41,755 bases of DNA, taken from NCBI RefSeq assembly GCF_019748365.1, contig NZ_JAIEPN010000180.1, positions 1-41,755 on the forward strand. Direction: 5' to 3'. The DNA comes from Novosphingobium sp. (GTDB lineage Bacteria > Pseudomonadota > Alphaproteobacteria > Sphingomonadales > Sphingomonadaceae). The translations under genes were made by a program, and so were the position numbers. The notes below the pieces were generated by a model. The model was not told the DNA's origin. It ran no database searches and saw only the letters and a program-made list of their open reading frames with translations. Shown here in pieces: positions 9,624-17,207 of this stretch. Positions within the stretch are counted from its first letter, which is position 1; the number at the start of each line of letters is the position of its first letter.

Positions 9624-10514
9624 ATGCCCGGCGGACTAGCTGCCCTTCTCGACGATATCGCCACCATCGCAAAGATCGCCGCCGCCTCGCTCGATGAGGT
9701 GGGCGGGGCGGCCGGCAAGGCCGGGATCAAGTCGGTCGGCGTGGTGGTCGACGATACGGCAGTCACGCCGCGCTATGTCACCGGCTTTACGGCGGACCGC
9801 GAACTGCCGATCATCTGGCGCATCGCGCGCGGATCGCTGTTCAACAAGCTGGTGGTCATCACGCCGGTCATTCTCGTGCTCTCGGTGCTGCTGCCTTGGG
9901 CGATCACCCCCATCCTGATGGCGGGCGGCGCGTTCCTCTGCTTCGAGGGCGCCGAAAAGGTGATTCACGCGCTCACCCACAAGGAAGACCTCGCCGCGGA
10001 GGCCGAGGAACTCGTCGAGCCCGGCCATGAGGAAACCATGGTCAAGGGCGCGATCCGCACCGATTTCATCCTGTCTGGCGAGATCATGGTCATCGCGCTG
10101 AATGAAGTGGCTGCCGAGGGCCTCGCCATGCGCACCGCCGCGCTCGTGGTCGTGGCCATCGCGATCACCGTGCTGGTCTATGGCGTCGTCGGCCTGATCG
10201 TGAAGATGGACGATATCGGCCTCCATCTCGCCAAGCGCAGGCTCGGGGCAACCCGCGCGCTGGGCCGCGCGCTCGTGCAGGCCATGCCGAAGGTGCTTTC
10301 CGCACTCACCATCATCGGCACCGCTGCCATGCTCTGGGTCGGCGGGCAGATCATCGTCCATTCCGCCGGTATGCACCCCGCCGAATGGGTCGGCCTGCAC
10401 GAAGGCGCGGCGGCCTGGCTGGCCGATGTCGCTATCTGCGGCTCGATCGGGCTGGTTCTGGGCAGCGTGATCGCCGGCGCGGTGCATCTGGTGCAGGGCA
10501 CCAAGGCTCACTAG
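9624..10514 (+). CDS. DUF808 family inner-membrane protein (YedI-like)
   Basis: A 296-residue integral membrane protein of the DUF808 family, whose function is not established. The start at 9624 matches the conserved family N-terminus (PGGLAALLDDIATIAKIAA) and has AGGAA 6-10 bases upstream; an earlier in-frame ATG at 9567 is rejected. Conserved stretches include VVDDTAVTPRYVTGF and GGAFLCFEGAEKVIHAL. Hydrophobic segments lie around residues 74-110, 150-190, 225-245 and 265-290. It is divergent from the amidase gene. Its TAG stop overlaps the stop of the convergent DUF2314 gene by 3 bp. Confidence 0.85.
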   Translation: MPGGLAALLDDIATIAKIAAASLDEVGGAAGKAGIKSVGVVVDDTAVTPRYVTGFTADRELPIIWRIARGSLFNKLVVITPVILVLSVLLPWAITPILMAGGAFLCFEGAEKVIHALTHKEDLAAEAEELVEPGHEETMVKGAIRTDFILSGEIMVIALNEVAAEGLAMRTAALVVVAIAITVLVYGVVGLIVKMDDIGLHLAKRRLGATRALGRALVQAMPKVLSALTIIGTAAMLWVGGQIIVHSAGMHPAEWVGLHEGAAAWLADVAICGSIGLVLGSVIAGAVHLVQGTKAH

Positions 10515-10990
10515 GCCCAGCCCAGCGCCTTCTTCTGCTGCCGCGCGATGCGCGTCGGCGCGCTCTCGATCATCACCCGCGTCACGAAGTGGCCCTGCGC
10601 CACGCCGCCGCGATAGAAGCTCCAGTCGTCGATTGCCGCCGGCGCAATCTCGACCTCATCGCCTTCGGCAAAGCCGGGGCTGACCGGACGATTGAGCAGG
10701 CGGCCGAAGATCTGGCCATCGCGCCGCACGATATCGCCCGCCCAGATCGATTCGTTGTTCGCGCTGCCGGTGCCGTGGAGCAGATTGAACTTCAGCGAAA
10801 AGTCCTCGTCCGCCGGATCGCGCGCCTCCAGCGCCGTCCAGAACGATGGCAGGGCCGCGCGTGCCTCCTGCTTGGCGGCAAGCAGGCGCGGATCATTGCG
10901 GTCAAACGCGACACCGGCGGTCGGCACCCAAAACCGGTACAGACAGAAGACAACCAGCGCGGCAATGGCGCCGCTGAAGATGGCAGACAT
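10511..10990 (-). CDS. DUF2314 domain protein with N-terminal membrane anchor
   Basis: A 159-residue protein with one hydrophobic segment at residues 3-20 and then a soluble domain. The pattern ESIWAGDIVRRDGQIFGRL, RPVSPGFAEGDEVEI, DDWSFYRGG and GHFVTRVMI fits DUF2314 (YegJ-like), a small beta-rich domain of unknown function. A GGAG site precedes the ATG. The gene starts 39 bases after the stop of the cysteine-hydrolase-like gene and is read in the same direction, suggesting a two-gene unit. Its stop overlaps that of the convergent DUF808 gene. No enzymatic residues are recognised. Confidence 0.7.
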   Translation of the reverse strand: MSAIFSGAIAALVVFCLYRFWVPTAGVAFDRNDPRLLAAKQEARAALPSFWTALEARDPADEDFSLKFNLLHGTGSANNESIWAGDIVRRDGQIFGRLLNRPVSPGFAEGDEVEIAPAAIDDWSFYRGGVAQGHFVTRVMIESAPTRIARQQKKALGWA

Positions 10991-11029
10991 GATCCGCTCC
11001 GCTGCGCGTCAAGACCGCGCGGGTGTCCG

Positions 11030-11623
11030 TCAGGCCAGACTGCCCGCGATCTCACCCGACCTGGCAAGCTGGATCGGCTTCATCGACGAGGGCGGCGTCG
11101 TCATCTGCGGCCGCCGCACGGCCACGCACTGCGCTTTCGCAATGGCCTTGATGTTGACCTGATCGCCCTGATTGCCGCCAAGGCCGACAAAGTGGGTCGC
11201 GGTCTCGCCGATGTAGAAATTCACGTGGCCGCCGCCCGTCCGCTTGTAGACCAGCACATCGCCCAGCGAAGCCTTGCGGCCCTCCACGCTCGCAAGCTTG
11301 CCATCATTGCCGCGCCGCGCGACCGGATCCCCGAACTTGCCCCAGTTGAGCGCCCAGAGCGGATCTGCGACGACCGTCTTGCCGGCCTTGAAGGTAACGT
11401 AGGCTGCGAAAAGTCCACACCACGGAACGCTGTCGTCCGAATAGCCGGAAATCTTGACCCCGTTCTGATTCAGCATGTCACGCCAGGAAAGAATGGTCTT
11501 GCTGCTGCCCGTGCCGATGACTTCGGCCGTTCCGTAAAGCGGAATGGCTTCCTGCAGAACCTTTGGCAACAGGCCGATGTCCTTGAGCCAGGAGTATTCA
11601 GCCGGAAAATTTGGCGGAAACAT
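11030..11623 (-). CDS. TIGR02594-like cysteine peptidase/amidase (putative cell-wall hydrolase)
   Basis: A 197-residue protein resembling the TIGR02594/CHAP-like cell-wall hydrolases found in phages and export systems. It has the cysteine motif DSVPWCGLFAAYVTFKAG, then LGDVLVY, the histidine motif GGGHVNFYIGE and the family signature VGLGGNQGDQVN. Cys and His could form a papain-like catalytic pair cutting peptide or amide bonds in peptidoglycan. No signal peptide is seen. A strong GGGAGG ribosome site precedes the ATG. The upstream DNA is visibly more AT-rich than its surroundings, which hints at acquisition. The DUF2314 gene follows in the same direction. Confidence 0.72.
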   Translation of the reverse strand: MFPPNFPAEYSWLKDIGLLPKVLQEAIPLYGTAEVIGTGSSKTILSWRDMLNQNGVKISGYSDDSVPWCGLFAAYVTFKAGKTVVADPLWALNWGKFGDPVARRGNDGKLASVEGRKASLGDVLVYKRTGGGHVNFYIGETATHFVGLGGNQGDQVNIKAIAKAQCVAVRRPQMTTPPSSMKPIQLARSGEIAGSLA

Positions 11624-12065
11624 GACACGTCCCTCCCACTCTATTTGCGCGAGTGATGATCATTCAGCACCAGAGGAGTGTCAATCACAATTTCCGTAGA
11701 ATATAGGCATATTGAGGCCTCTTTTTACAATCGCAGTTCGTAAACAGACCGTTAAGCATGCATACCGTCATGCCGCTCCATGAAATACGTTCTGCATCGC
11801 CCTGATTTCACGGCTATTTCATATTGATGATTTCTGCCGTGCAAGGCGCTCAATGACTATCAGGATCAGGATACTGGCGGGTTCGGGCCCTGGCTTTCCT
11901 ATTCCAGCGCCACGCCGGAAGAAAAGCCGGGCCCTGTACCGAGCACACGAGATGGCGGACAACAGATCAACGCGAAGCTATCGGAGCCCGGGGCCAGTTC
12001 TCTCACGACCTTGCCCCCGTCATGCCGGCCTCAGGCGACTGCCCCGCCCCATCGAAGCCCCATAA

Positions 12066-12085
12066 ATAACAGACGCGTCTGTTAT
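12066..12085. promoter_or_regulatory. Perfect 20-bp palindrome, operator-like
   Basis: ATAACAGACGCGTCTGTTAT reads the same on both strands. Length, dyad symmetry and the ACAGAC/GTCTGT arms are typical of TetR-family operators. No TetR gene and no intact target gene adjoin it; the nearest downstream start on the minus strand is 440 bases away. The binding protein is unknown. Confidence 0.5.
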
Positions 12086-12226
12086 CTATTAAGCGCTGTC
12101 CTACAACGGCCGGTTTGCGGCAAAAGCTGGGGATGCCTCGCGAATCCAACGCGCAACCGCCGTTTTTCTGCCCCACCGGCACAGCGCAGGGCGGTTGTAC
12201 CGGGGCCGGACTTTTCGCTCAGGACT

Positions 12227-12243
12227 GTGTCAACCGTGTCAAC
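12227..12243. repeat. Tandem GTGTCAAC direct repeat
   Basis: GTGTCAAC occurs twice, separated by one C (12227-12234 and 12236-12243), 20 bases beyond the D-aminoacylase stop. On the minus strand each copy contains TTGACA, the -35 consensus, but no convincing -10 follows at 16-18 bases. Its role is unknown. Confidence 0.4.
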
Positions 12244-12262
12244 TTGTCCCCCGCCGGGACGC

Positions 12263-14020
12263 CTAGCTGCGCACCAGCCGCCCCGGCCGCGCGCCGGTGT
12301 CGGCATCGTTCTCGCGGATCATCACGCCGTTGCAGAAGGTCGCGCGGTAGCCCTTCACCGGCTGCATCAGCCGCGTGCCGCCCGCTGGCAGATCGTGGTG
12401 CGCGACGTGCGGCGAGACGGTGAGCCCCGCATAGTCGATCACGTTGATATCCGCGCGCTTGCCCACTTGCAGCAGGCCGCGATCCGCGAAACCATAGAGC
12501 GCGGCATTGCGCGCGGTCTGCTTGTGGACGAGGAATTCGAGCGGCAGGGTCGGCCCGCTCTTGCGGTCGCGGGTCCAGTAGCTGAGCTGCGTGGTGGGCA
12601 TCGTGGCGTCGCAGATCAGCGTCACATGGGCGCCCGCATCGCTGAGGCCGGTCACCGTATCGGGATGGCGCAGCATCTCTTCCAGCACGGCAAGGCTCTT
12701 GGGCTGGTTGTCGCGCGTCAGCGCCTGAAAACTGCGGCCCTCGTCCTCCAGCATCGCGTCATAGAGGTATTCCAGCGCGTCGCGCCCCTCCGCCTTGGCC
12801 TTCGCGCCGATCGAGGCGGACTTGTCGGCCTCGAGGTTGATCGGCTCGGTCAGGGGGTAGAGACTGGCAGCGCCCCGGCGGAACAGGCCGTAGACGTTCT
12901 GCATCGAACCCGGCGCCTCATGCGGCACATCGCGTTCGGAAAGGATCTGCCGCTTGATCTCGGGATCGCGCATCGCCTCCACGCGCTCGGCCAGCGGCAG
13001 GTACGCCAGTTTCTCAAGGTAGGTCGGGCGGCGCATGAAGACGTGGTAGCTGCTGAGGCCGTGGATGAACCCGATGATCCGCGAAGGGACCTGCGGGAAG
13101 AGATGCGCCCCGCCTGCATTGGCCTCGCGGCAACGGTCCAGCATCTGGCGCCACAAGTCGGGCGCATATTCGCGGATTTCGACAAGCGTGAAGGTCAGCG
13201 GGCGCCCGCTTTCCTCGGAAATCTTGCGGAACAGTTCCAGCTCCGCCAGCGGCTCGCTGCGTTCGCCGCCCAAGGCTTCGAGCTTGCCGACCGTCCCCGC
13301 CGGGATCGCCTCAATCACCCCCTTGCCGAGCTTCCTGAAGCGGCGGGCGATGGCGAGCAATTCCTCCTCCGGCGCGAACGTGCCCGGCACCGGCTCGCCC
13401 CACAGCGCGCGGTGGCCGATGGTGCGCGAGGTGGAGAAGCCCACCGCGCCCGCCGCCACCGCTTCCTCGACGAGATCGGCGATCCGCTCGATCTCTTCGG
13501 GGCTGGCGTCCTCGTTGGTCCGCCCGCGCTCACCCATCGCGTAATAGCGCACCGCGCCATGCGCGATCTGCGCGCCCACATCGATCGCGTAGTGGCGCGA
13601 GGCGATGTAGTCCATGTATTCGGGGAAGCTCTCCCAGCGGCCCCACTCGATCCCCTCGTAGAGCGCGGTGCCGGGGATGTCCTCCACCCCCTCCATCAGC
13701 TCGATCAGCTCCTTCTCCTGCCCGGGCCGGACAGGCGCAAAGCCGACACCGCAGTTGCCCATGACGACCGTGGTGACCCCGTTGTGCGAGGACGGCGCGA
13801 GCTCGTCGTCCCAGCTGACCTGGCCGTCGTAATGCGTGTGAATGTCGATCCAGCCGGGCGTGACCACATGGCCGTCCGCATCGATCTCGCGCGCGGCCGT
13901 GCCGGAAATCTTCGGGCCGACTTCGGTGATCACCCCGTCCTTGAACGCGATATCGCCGATGAACGGCGCGGCGCCCGATCCATCGACGATCGTTCCGCCG
14001 CGGATGATGGTATCGAACAT
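12263..14020 (-). CDS. N-acyl-D-amino-acid deacylase family amidohydrolase
   Basis: A 585-residue amidohydrolase of the D-aminoacylase type, which removes acyl groups from N-acyl-D-amino acids or related compounds using zinc. Motifs are [15 protein letters not shown] at the N-terminus, [14 protein letters not shown] (the His-x-His metal pair), [14 protein letters not shown], a long insert domain, [10 protein letters not shown] and [10 protein letters not shown] near the C-terminus. ATG 14020 is chosen over one 17 codons upstream because AGGAG lies 8 bases before it and the protein then starts at the usual family position. There is no signal peptide, so it is probably cytoplasmic. The exact substrate cannot be read; several family members act on dihydropyrimidine- or urea-type compounds. 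Confidence 0.85.
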   Translation of the reverse strand: MFDTIIRGGTIVDGSGAAPFIGDIAFKDGVITEVGPKISGTAAREIDADGHVVTPGWIDIHTHYDGQVSWDDELAPSSHNGVTTVVMGNCGVGFAPVRPGQEKELIELMEGVEDIPGTALYEGIEWGRWESFPEYMDYIASRHYAIDVGAQIAHGAVRYYAMGERGRTNEDASPEEIERIADLVEEAVAAGAVGFSTSRTIGHRALWGEPVPGTFAPEEELLAIARRFRKLGKGVIEAIPAGTVGKLEALGGERSEPLAELELFRKISEESGRPLTFTLVEIREYAPDLWRQMLDRCREANAGGAHLFPQVPSRIIGFIHGLSSYHVFMRRPTYLEKLAYLPLAERVEAMRDPEIKRQILSERDVPHEAPGSMQNVYGLFRRGAASLYPLTEPINLEADKSASIGAKAKAEGRDALEYLYDAMLEDEGRSFQALTRDNQPKSLAVLEEMLRHPDTVTGLSDAGAHVTLICDATMPTTQLSYWTRDRKSGPTLPLEFLVHKQTARNAALYGFADRGLLQVGKRADINVIDYAGLTVSPHVAHHDLPAGGTRLMQPVKGYRATFCNGVMIRENDADTGARPGRLVRS

Positions 14021-14070
14021 GGCACGCTCCTGCTTTCCCTGCGGCGAAAGCCGGACATTAGGCCATCGCA

Positions 14071-14109
14071 CCGCCGCGCGCCCCCCGCAATTTCGGGAGG
14101 GCGCGGCGG
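14071..14109 (-). terminator. GC-rich hairpin upstream of the D-aminoacylase gene
   Basis: CCGCCGCGC...CCCCCG (14071-14087) pairs with CGGGAGGGCGCGGCGG (14094-14109) around a 6-base loop, with one bulge and one mismatch. It lies between the beta-propeller gene and the D-aminoacylase gene, both read leftwards. No U-tract follows, so it may be only an mRNA-stabilising or weak stop structure. Confidence 0.4.
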
Positions 14110-14134
14110 GCTCGATTCCCTTCGGCGCTCGACC

Positions 14135-14157
14135 TGGCCGGATGCGATGTCCGGCCA
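14135..14157 (-). terminator. Hairpin 20 bases after the beta-propeller gene
   Basis: TGGCCGGA (14135-14142) and TCCGGCCA (14150-14157) form a perfect 8-bp stem with a 7-base loop, just past the stop of the upstream gene. There is no U-tract. Together with the hairpin at 14071-14109 it may end that transcript. Confidence 0.4.
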
Positions 14158-14176
14158 GCTCGCGCCGATGGGGGGC

Positions 14177-15667
14177 TTACTGGCCCGGGATCACCGTCAA
14201 GTGTCCGGCCTTGGTCCCGGTGTAAGTCGCCGGCACGCCGGGCGTCGTGTAGAGCGCAAAGCCGTCCGTGCTCTTGCGGTCCGCGCGGGTTGCCACCGCA
14301 ATAGTGCCCGAACCCACGCCGATAGACTGCACCTCGCCCTGCCCGCCATCAGCCAGCGCGATCCACAGGCGGCGCTGGCGCATGTCGGGCGCGAGGATCA
14401 GCAGCCACGGATCGCCCCCGGTATAGACCTGCAGCTTCTTGCCATTGAGCACGATGTTGGCGCGGTTCTGGATATGCGCCGCGGAAATCCCGCCGACATA
14501 GACCGCACCGTTCTGGTCCGCCGTGATCGCTCGCGGGCGGATGGTGTTGCCCCTGCCGCTGGTCAGCCGCGAGAGCAGGAACGAGCCTGCACTTTGCGCG
14601 CCCGTCAGCGGATCAAGCCGGGCGACATAGGTTATGTGATTGGATCCGGTGTTGTAGGGATTGTTGTAGGCATCGCTCGGCGCGTTGGGCGCGTTGGTCT
14701 GGAGGTTGGTGCTGAGGTAGCGGTAGATGCTGTTGCCGCCCGCCGCTTCACCCGCAAAGTAGAGCTTCTTGTCGAGCCCGATCTCGACCCGATAGCCGCG
14801 CGTATCGGCACACGACGACGACCGCCCGAACGCCTGCGCGTGAGTCCAGTCATAGCTCTTCCAGACCAGCTCGTTCTGCAGATTGTAGGTGCGGATCCAC
14901 GCGACCTGCAGCTTGGTGCAGCCGCCACCGTCGCGCTGGGCGAAGCCGGTCACGACAAAGCGCGTATCCTCCGGGGTCACGCCGGTGAAAACAGCAACGT
15001 CGTTCACCTGGGAATCGGTGAAAGTGCGGGTGAAGAGGACTGCGCCGGTCGCCGAATAGACCGTGAGCTGCTTGCCGCTCGCCCCCGTCAGCGCGGCGAC
15101 GGTGCCGTCCGGCCCGACCGAGGCGCGGGTGAACGCGCCGCTCTGCTGCCAGCGTGTGGTGGCAAGATCGGGCGAGAGCACGGCAAGACCGGTGTCCGAG
15201 GCCACGACGAGATCGCCGGTGCCCACCTGCAGCTGCGCATCATTGATGACATTGCCGAAGCGGACTGCCGCCAGAACCTGCCCGGTTTTCGGGGTGGCGA
15301 GGGTGAGGACGCCGGTCGACTTGTCGGTGGTGGCCGCACCGATCCTGCGCGCGGCGACAGGCACCGAACCAGTGATCCGCCCGCCCGTATAGACGAGGCA
15401 ATTCGCGGCCACTTGCGCAACATTCAACGCATCATTGGAGCCGCCGCCGACATAGGCCGCATAAGTCACGTTCGTCGAACTGCTGCTCGTGCCGGTGCGG
15501 GTGCCGACCGTGTCGCAATAGCCGGTGGCGGCGACAGGATTGGCGCCCGGAACAGCCTGCGCTTCAACCCGCGCGGGGCTGATAGTGACAATACCTGCCA
15601 ATGCGAGCGAAGTAATGGCAGCCGCCATCACGCCAAAAGAATGATCGCTGAAATATGTCCGTTTCAT
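14177..15667 (-). CDS. Secreted beta-propeller-like protein of unknown function
   Basis: A protein of about 496 residues with a signal peptide (KRTYFSDHSFG, then a hydrophobic core ending near VEAQA). The mature part has repeated short beta-strand patterns such as YAAYVGGGSNDALNVAQVA, GAVYVGGISAAHIQN and GYRVEIGLDKKLYFAGEA. These resemble SBBP/PQQ-type propeller blades. Several cysteines (CDTVG, NCLVY, GGGCTK, SSSCADT) could form disulphides in the periplasm or outside. ATGs at 15682 and 15694 are also possible starts; 15667 gives the most normal signal peptide, but no strong ribosome site decides it. Its 5' side is an AT-rich interval of about 200 bases. No enzyme motif is seen, and I do not recognise the family precisely. 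Confidence 0.6.
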   Translation of the reverse strand: MKRTYFSDHSFGVMAAAITSLALAGIVTISPARVEAQAVPGANPVAATGYCDTVGTRTGTSSSSTNVTYAAYVGGGSNDALNVAQVAANCLVYTGGRITGSVPVAARRIGAATTDKSTGVLTLATPKTGQVLAAVRFGNVINDAQLQVGTGDLVVASDTGLAVLSPDLATTRWQQSGAFTRASVGPDGTVAALTGASGKQLTVYSATGAVLFTRTFTDSQVNDVAVFTGVTPEDTRFVVTGFAQRDGGGCTKLQVAWIRTYNLQNELVWKSYDWTHAQAFGRSSSCADTRGYRVEIGLDKKLYFAGEAAGGNSIYRYLSTNLQTNAPNAPSDAYNNPYNTGSNHITYVARLDPLTGAQSAGSFLLSRLTSGRGNTIRPRAITADQNGAVYVGGISAAHIQNRANIVLNGKKLQVYTGGDPWLLILAPDMRQRRLWIALADGGQGEVQSIGVGSGTIAVATRADRKSTDGFALYTTPGVPATYTGTKAGHLTVIPGQ

Positions 15668-15893
15668 GAGAGACCGTCCCATAATGCCGATCACACCATT
15701 ATCGAGTAATTCAAGCCGGATATGTCATGAATTTGACAGAAAAGGCTCACGACCCAACGACAAGCGCATCGGCAATGTAGTTATCCACGCCGCAGAAACG
15801 GGTTACGGGTGGGCCGGTAACTGGCTTGTATAGAATTACCCTGAGAGCTGCGTTAACCGCAAATCGGGGCGTCGTGGATGAAGCTTCCCCTGC

Positions 15894-17168
15894 TCAGCGC
15901 ACCACTTCGCCGCCCTTCATCACGTGGGCGACGCGGGTCAGCACGGTGATGTCGGCAGTGGGATCGCCGGGCACCGCGATCATGTCGGCAAAGTGGCCGG
16001 GCGAGAGCGCGCCGACGTCCTTGCTCCAGCCCATCAGTTCCGCCGCGCTAGTCGTGGCGGACTGTATCGCCTGCATCGGCGTCATCCCGTAGCGCACCAT
16101 ATAGGCGAACTGCCGCGCGTTCTCGCCATGCGGATAGACCCCGGCATCGGTCCCGAACGAGAGCCGCACACCTGCCTTCACGGCCTTGCGGAAGCCCGCG
16201 CGCTGCGCCTCGGTCGTCTCGTCGTTCTTGCGCAGGTAGTTCTCGGGCCACTTCTCGCGCCGGCCGACATCGGCGATGTAGTCACCGTTGTAGATATCCA
16301 TGTCGAGCCAGACGCCCTTGGCCTTGGCGAGCGCGATGCCTTCATCGTCGATCAGGCTGGCATGCTCGATCGCGCGGACCCCGGCGCGGATCGCGGCCTT
16401 GATCCCGGCGGCGCCGTGGGCATGGGCCGTGACCCAGGATTTGCGCGCGGCGGCAACTTCGACGGCAGCGCGCATTTCGTCTTCCGTGAGTTCCTGCTGG
16501 CCCGCTTCGGTCCCGCTCGCCAGCACCGCGCCAGTGGCGATCAGCTTGATCGAGTCCGCGCCGTGCTGGAACAGGTAGTTGACCTTGGCCCGCGCATCCG
16601 CCGCATCGGTGATGACGCCCGCGCGCATATCCTCGGGAATGCGGACCTCGGGCGAAAAGCCGGTGACCTCGCCGCCCCCGCCCGGCACCGTGACATAGGC
16701 GCCGACAGCCTGCATGCGCGGCCCGATCACATCGCCGCGGTCGATCGCATTGCGCAGTTCGACATCGGCAAAGGCGCGGAACGAGCCGACATCGTGCACC
16801 GTGGTGAAGCCTGCCAGCAACGTGGTGCGGGCGTTGCGCGCGCCGATGTAAGCGATTTCCATCGGCGAATGGAGCAGCGGCTCGGCCACGTTGGCGGTCT
16901 GCCCGGTATCGGCGAGGTGGACGTGGCAATCGATCAGGCCCGGCAGGACCGTGAAGGCCGACCAATCAACCAGCTTCGCACCGGCCGGCACCGGGCCATC
17001 GGGCAGGACTGCCGCTACCCGGCCATCCTCGACCTTCAGCAACCGCGGCCCCAGCACCGCCCCCGCTTCAGGATCAACGAGGTGCCCGGCGCGGACATAG
17101 AGCGTTTCTGCATGGGCAGGCAGGGTGGCGGCCAGCCCGAGGGCAGCGGCGAAGAGAGCGCGGATCAT
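15894..17168 (-). CDS. Exported amidohydrolase (Xaa-Pro/Xaa-Lys dipeptidase-like)
   Basis: A 424-residue metal-dependent amidohydrolase with a cleavable signal peptide (MIRALFAAALGLAATLPAHA). The metal-site motifs are LPGLIDCHVHLADTG (His-x-His), GADSIKLIATGAVLA (the Lys that is usually carboxylated), TAHAHGAAG, IEHASLID and LSFGTDAGVYPHG (Asp). It resembles the imidazolonepropionase-like dipeptidases (Sgx9260/Cc2672 group), known to act on dipeptides with a basic C-terminal residue. That substrate is an analogy only. ATG 17168 has AGGA upstream and is preferred over 17192. It is read in the same direction as the S9 peptidase gene just upstream (gap about 40 bases), so the two may be co-transcribed. 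Confidence 0.85.
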   Translation of the reverse strand: MIRALFAAALGLAATLPAHAETLYVRAGHLVDPEAGAVLGPRLLKVEDGRVAAVLPDGPVPAGAKLVDWSAFTVLPGLIDCHVHLADTGQTANVAEPLLHSPMEIAYIGARNARTTLLAGFTTVHDVGSFRAFADVELRNAIDRGDVIGPRMQAVGAYVTVPGGGGEVTGFSPEVRIPEDMRAGVITDAADARAKVNYLFQHGADSIKLIATGAVLASGTEAGQQELTEDEMRAAVEVAAARKSWVTAHAHGAAGIKAAIRAGVRAIEHASLIDDEGIALAKAKGVWLDMDIYNGDYIADVGRREKWPENYLRKNDETTEAQRAGFRKAVKAGVRLSFGTDAGVYPHGENARQFAYMVRYGMTPMQAIQSATTSAAELMGWSKDVGALSPGHFADMIAVPGDPTADITVLTRVAHVMKGGEVVR

Positions 17169-17207
17169 GAGGCTATCCTGCCCCATCCGCACCGGATTGG
17201 CGAGTAC

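Larger units (their letters stand above)
11624..12262. other. 639-bp gene-poor interval
   Basis: No convincing gene was found on either strand. The first 230 bases (11640-11870) are relatively AT-rich and probably hold the promoter of the cysteine-hydrolase-like gene. The rest is GC-rich and contains a perfect 20-bp palindrome (12066-12085) and a tandem GTGTCAAC repeat (12227-12243). Short open frames here lack family resemblance and plausible ribosome sites. It could be the remains of a decayed locus. Confidence 0.55.

Noticed and set aside
9636..10511. Minus-strand open frame opposite the DUF808 gene
   Set aside because: Asp/His/Arg-rich shadow; the plus strand encodes a typical membrane protein with a ribosome site.
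12011..15709. Very long plus-strand open frame (over 1200 codons) opposite the D-aminoacylase and propeller genes
   Set aside because: It is rich in Arg, Gly, Ala and His with no family motifs, has no ribosome site, and lies entirely antisense to two well-supported genes. High GC explains it.
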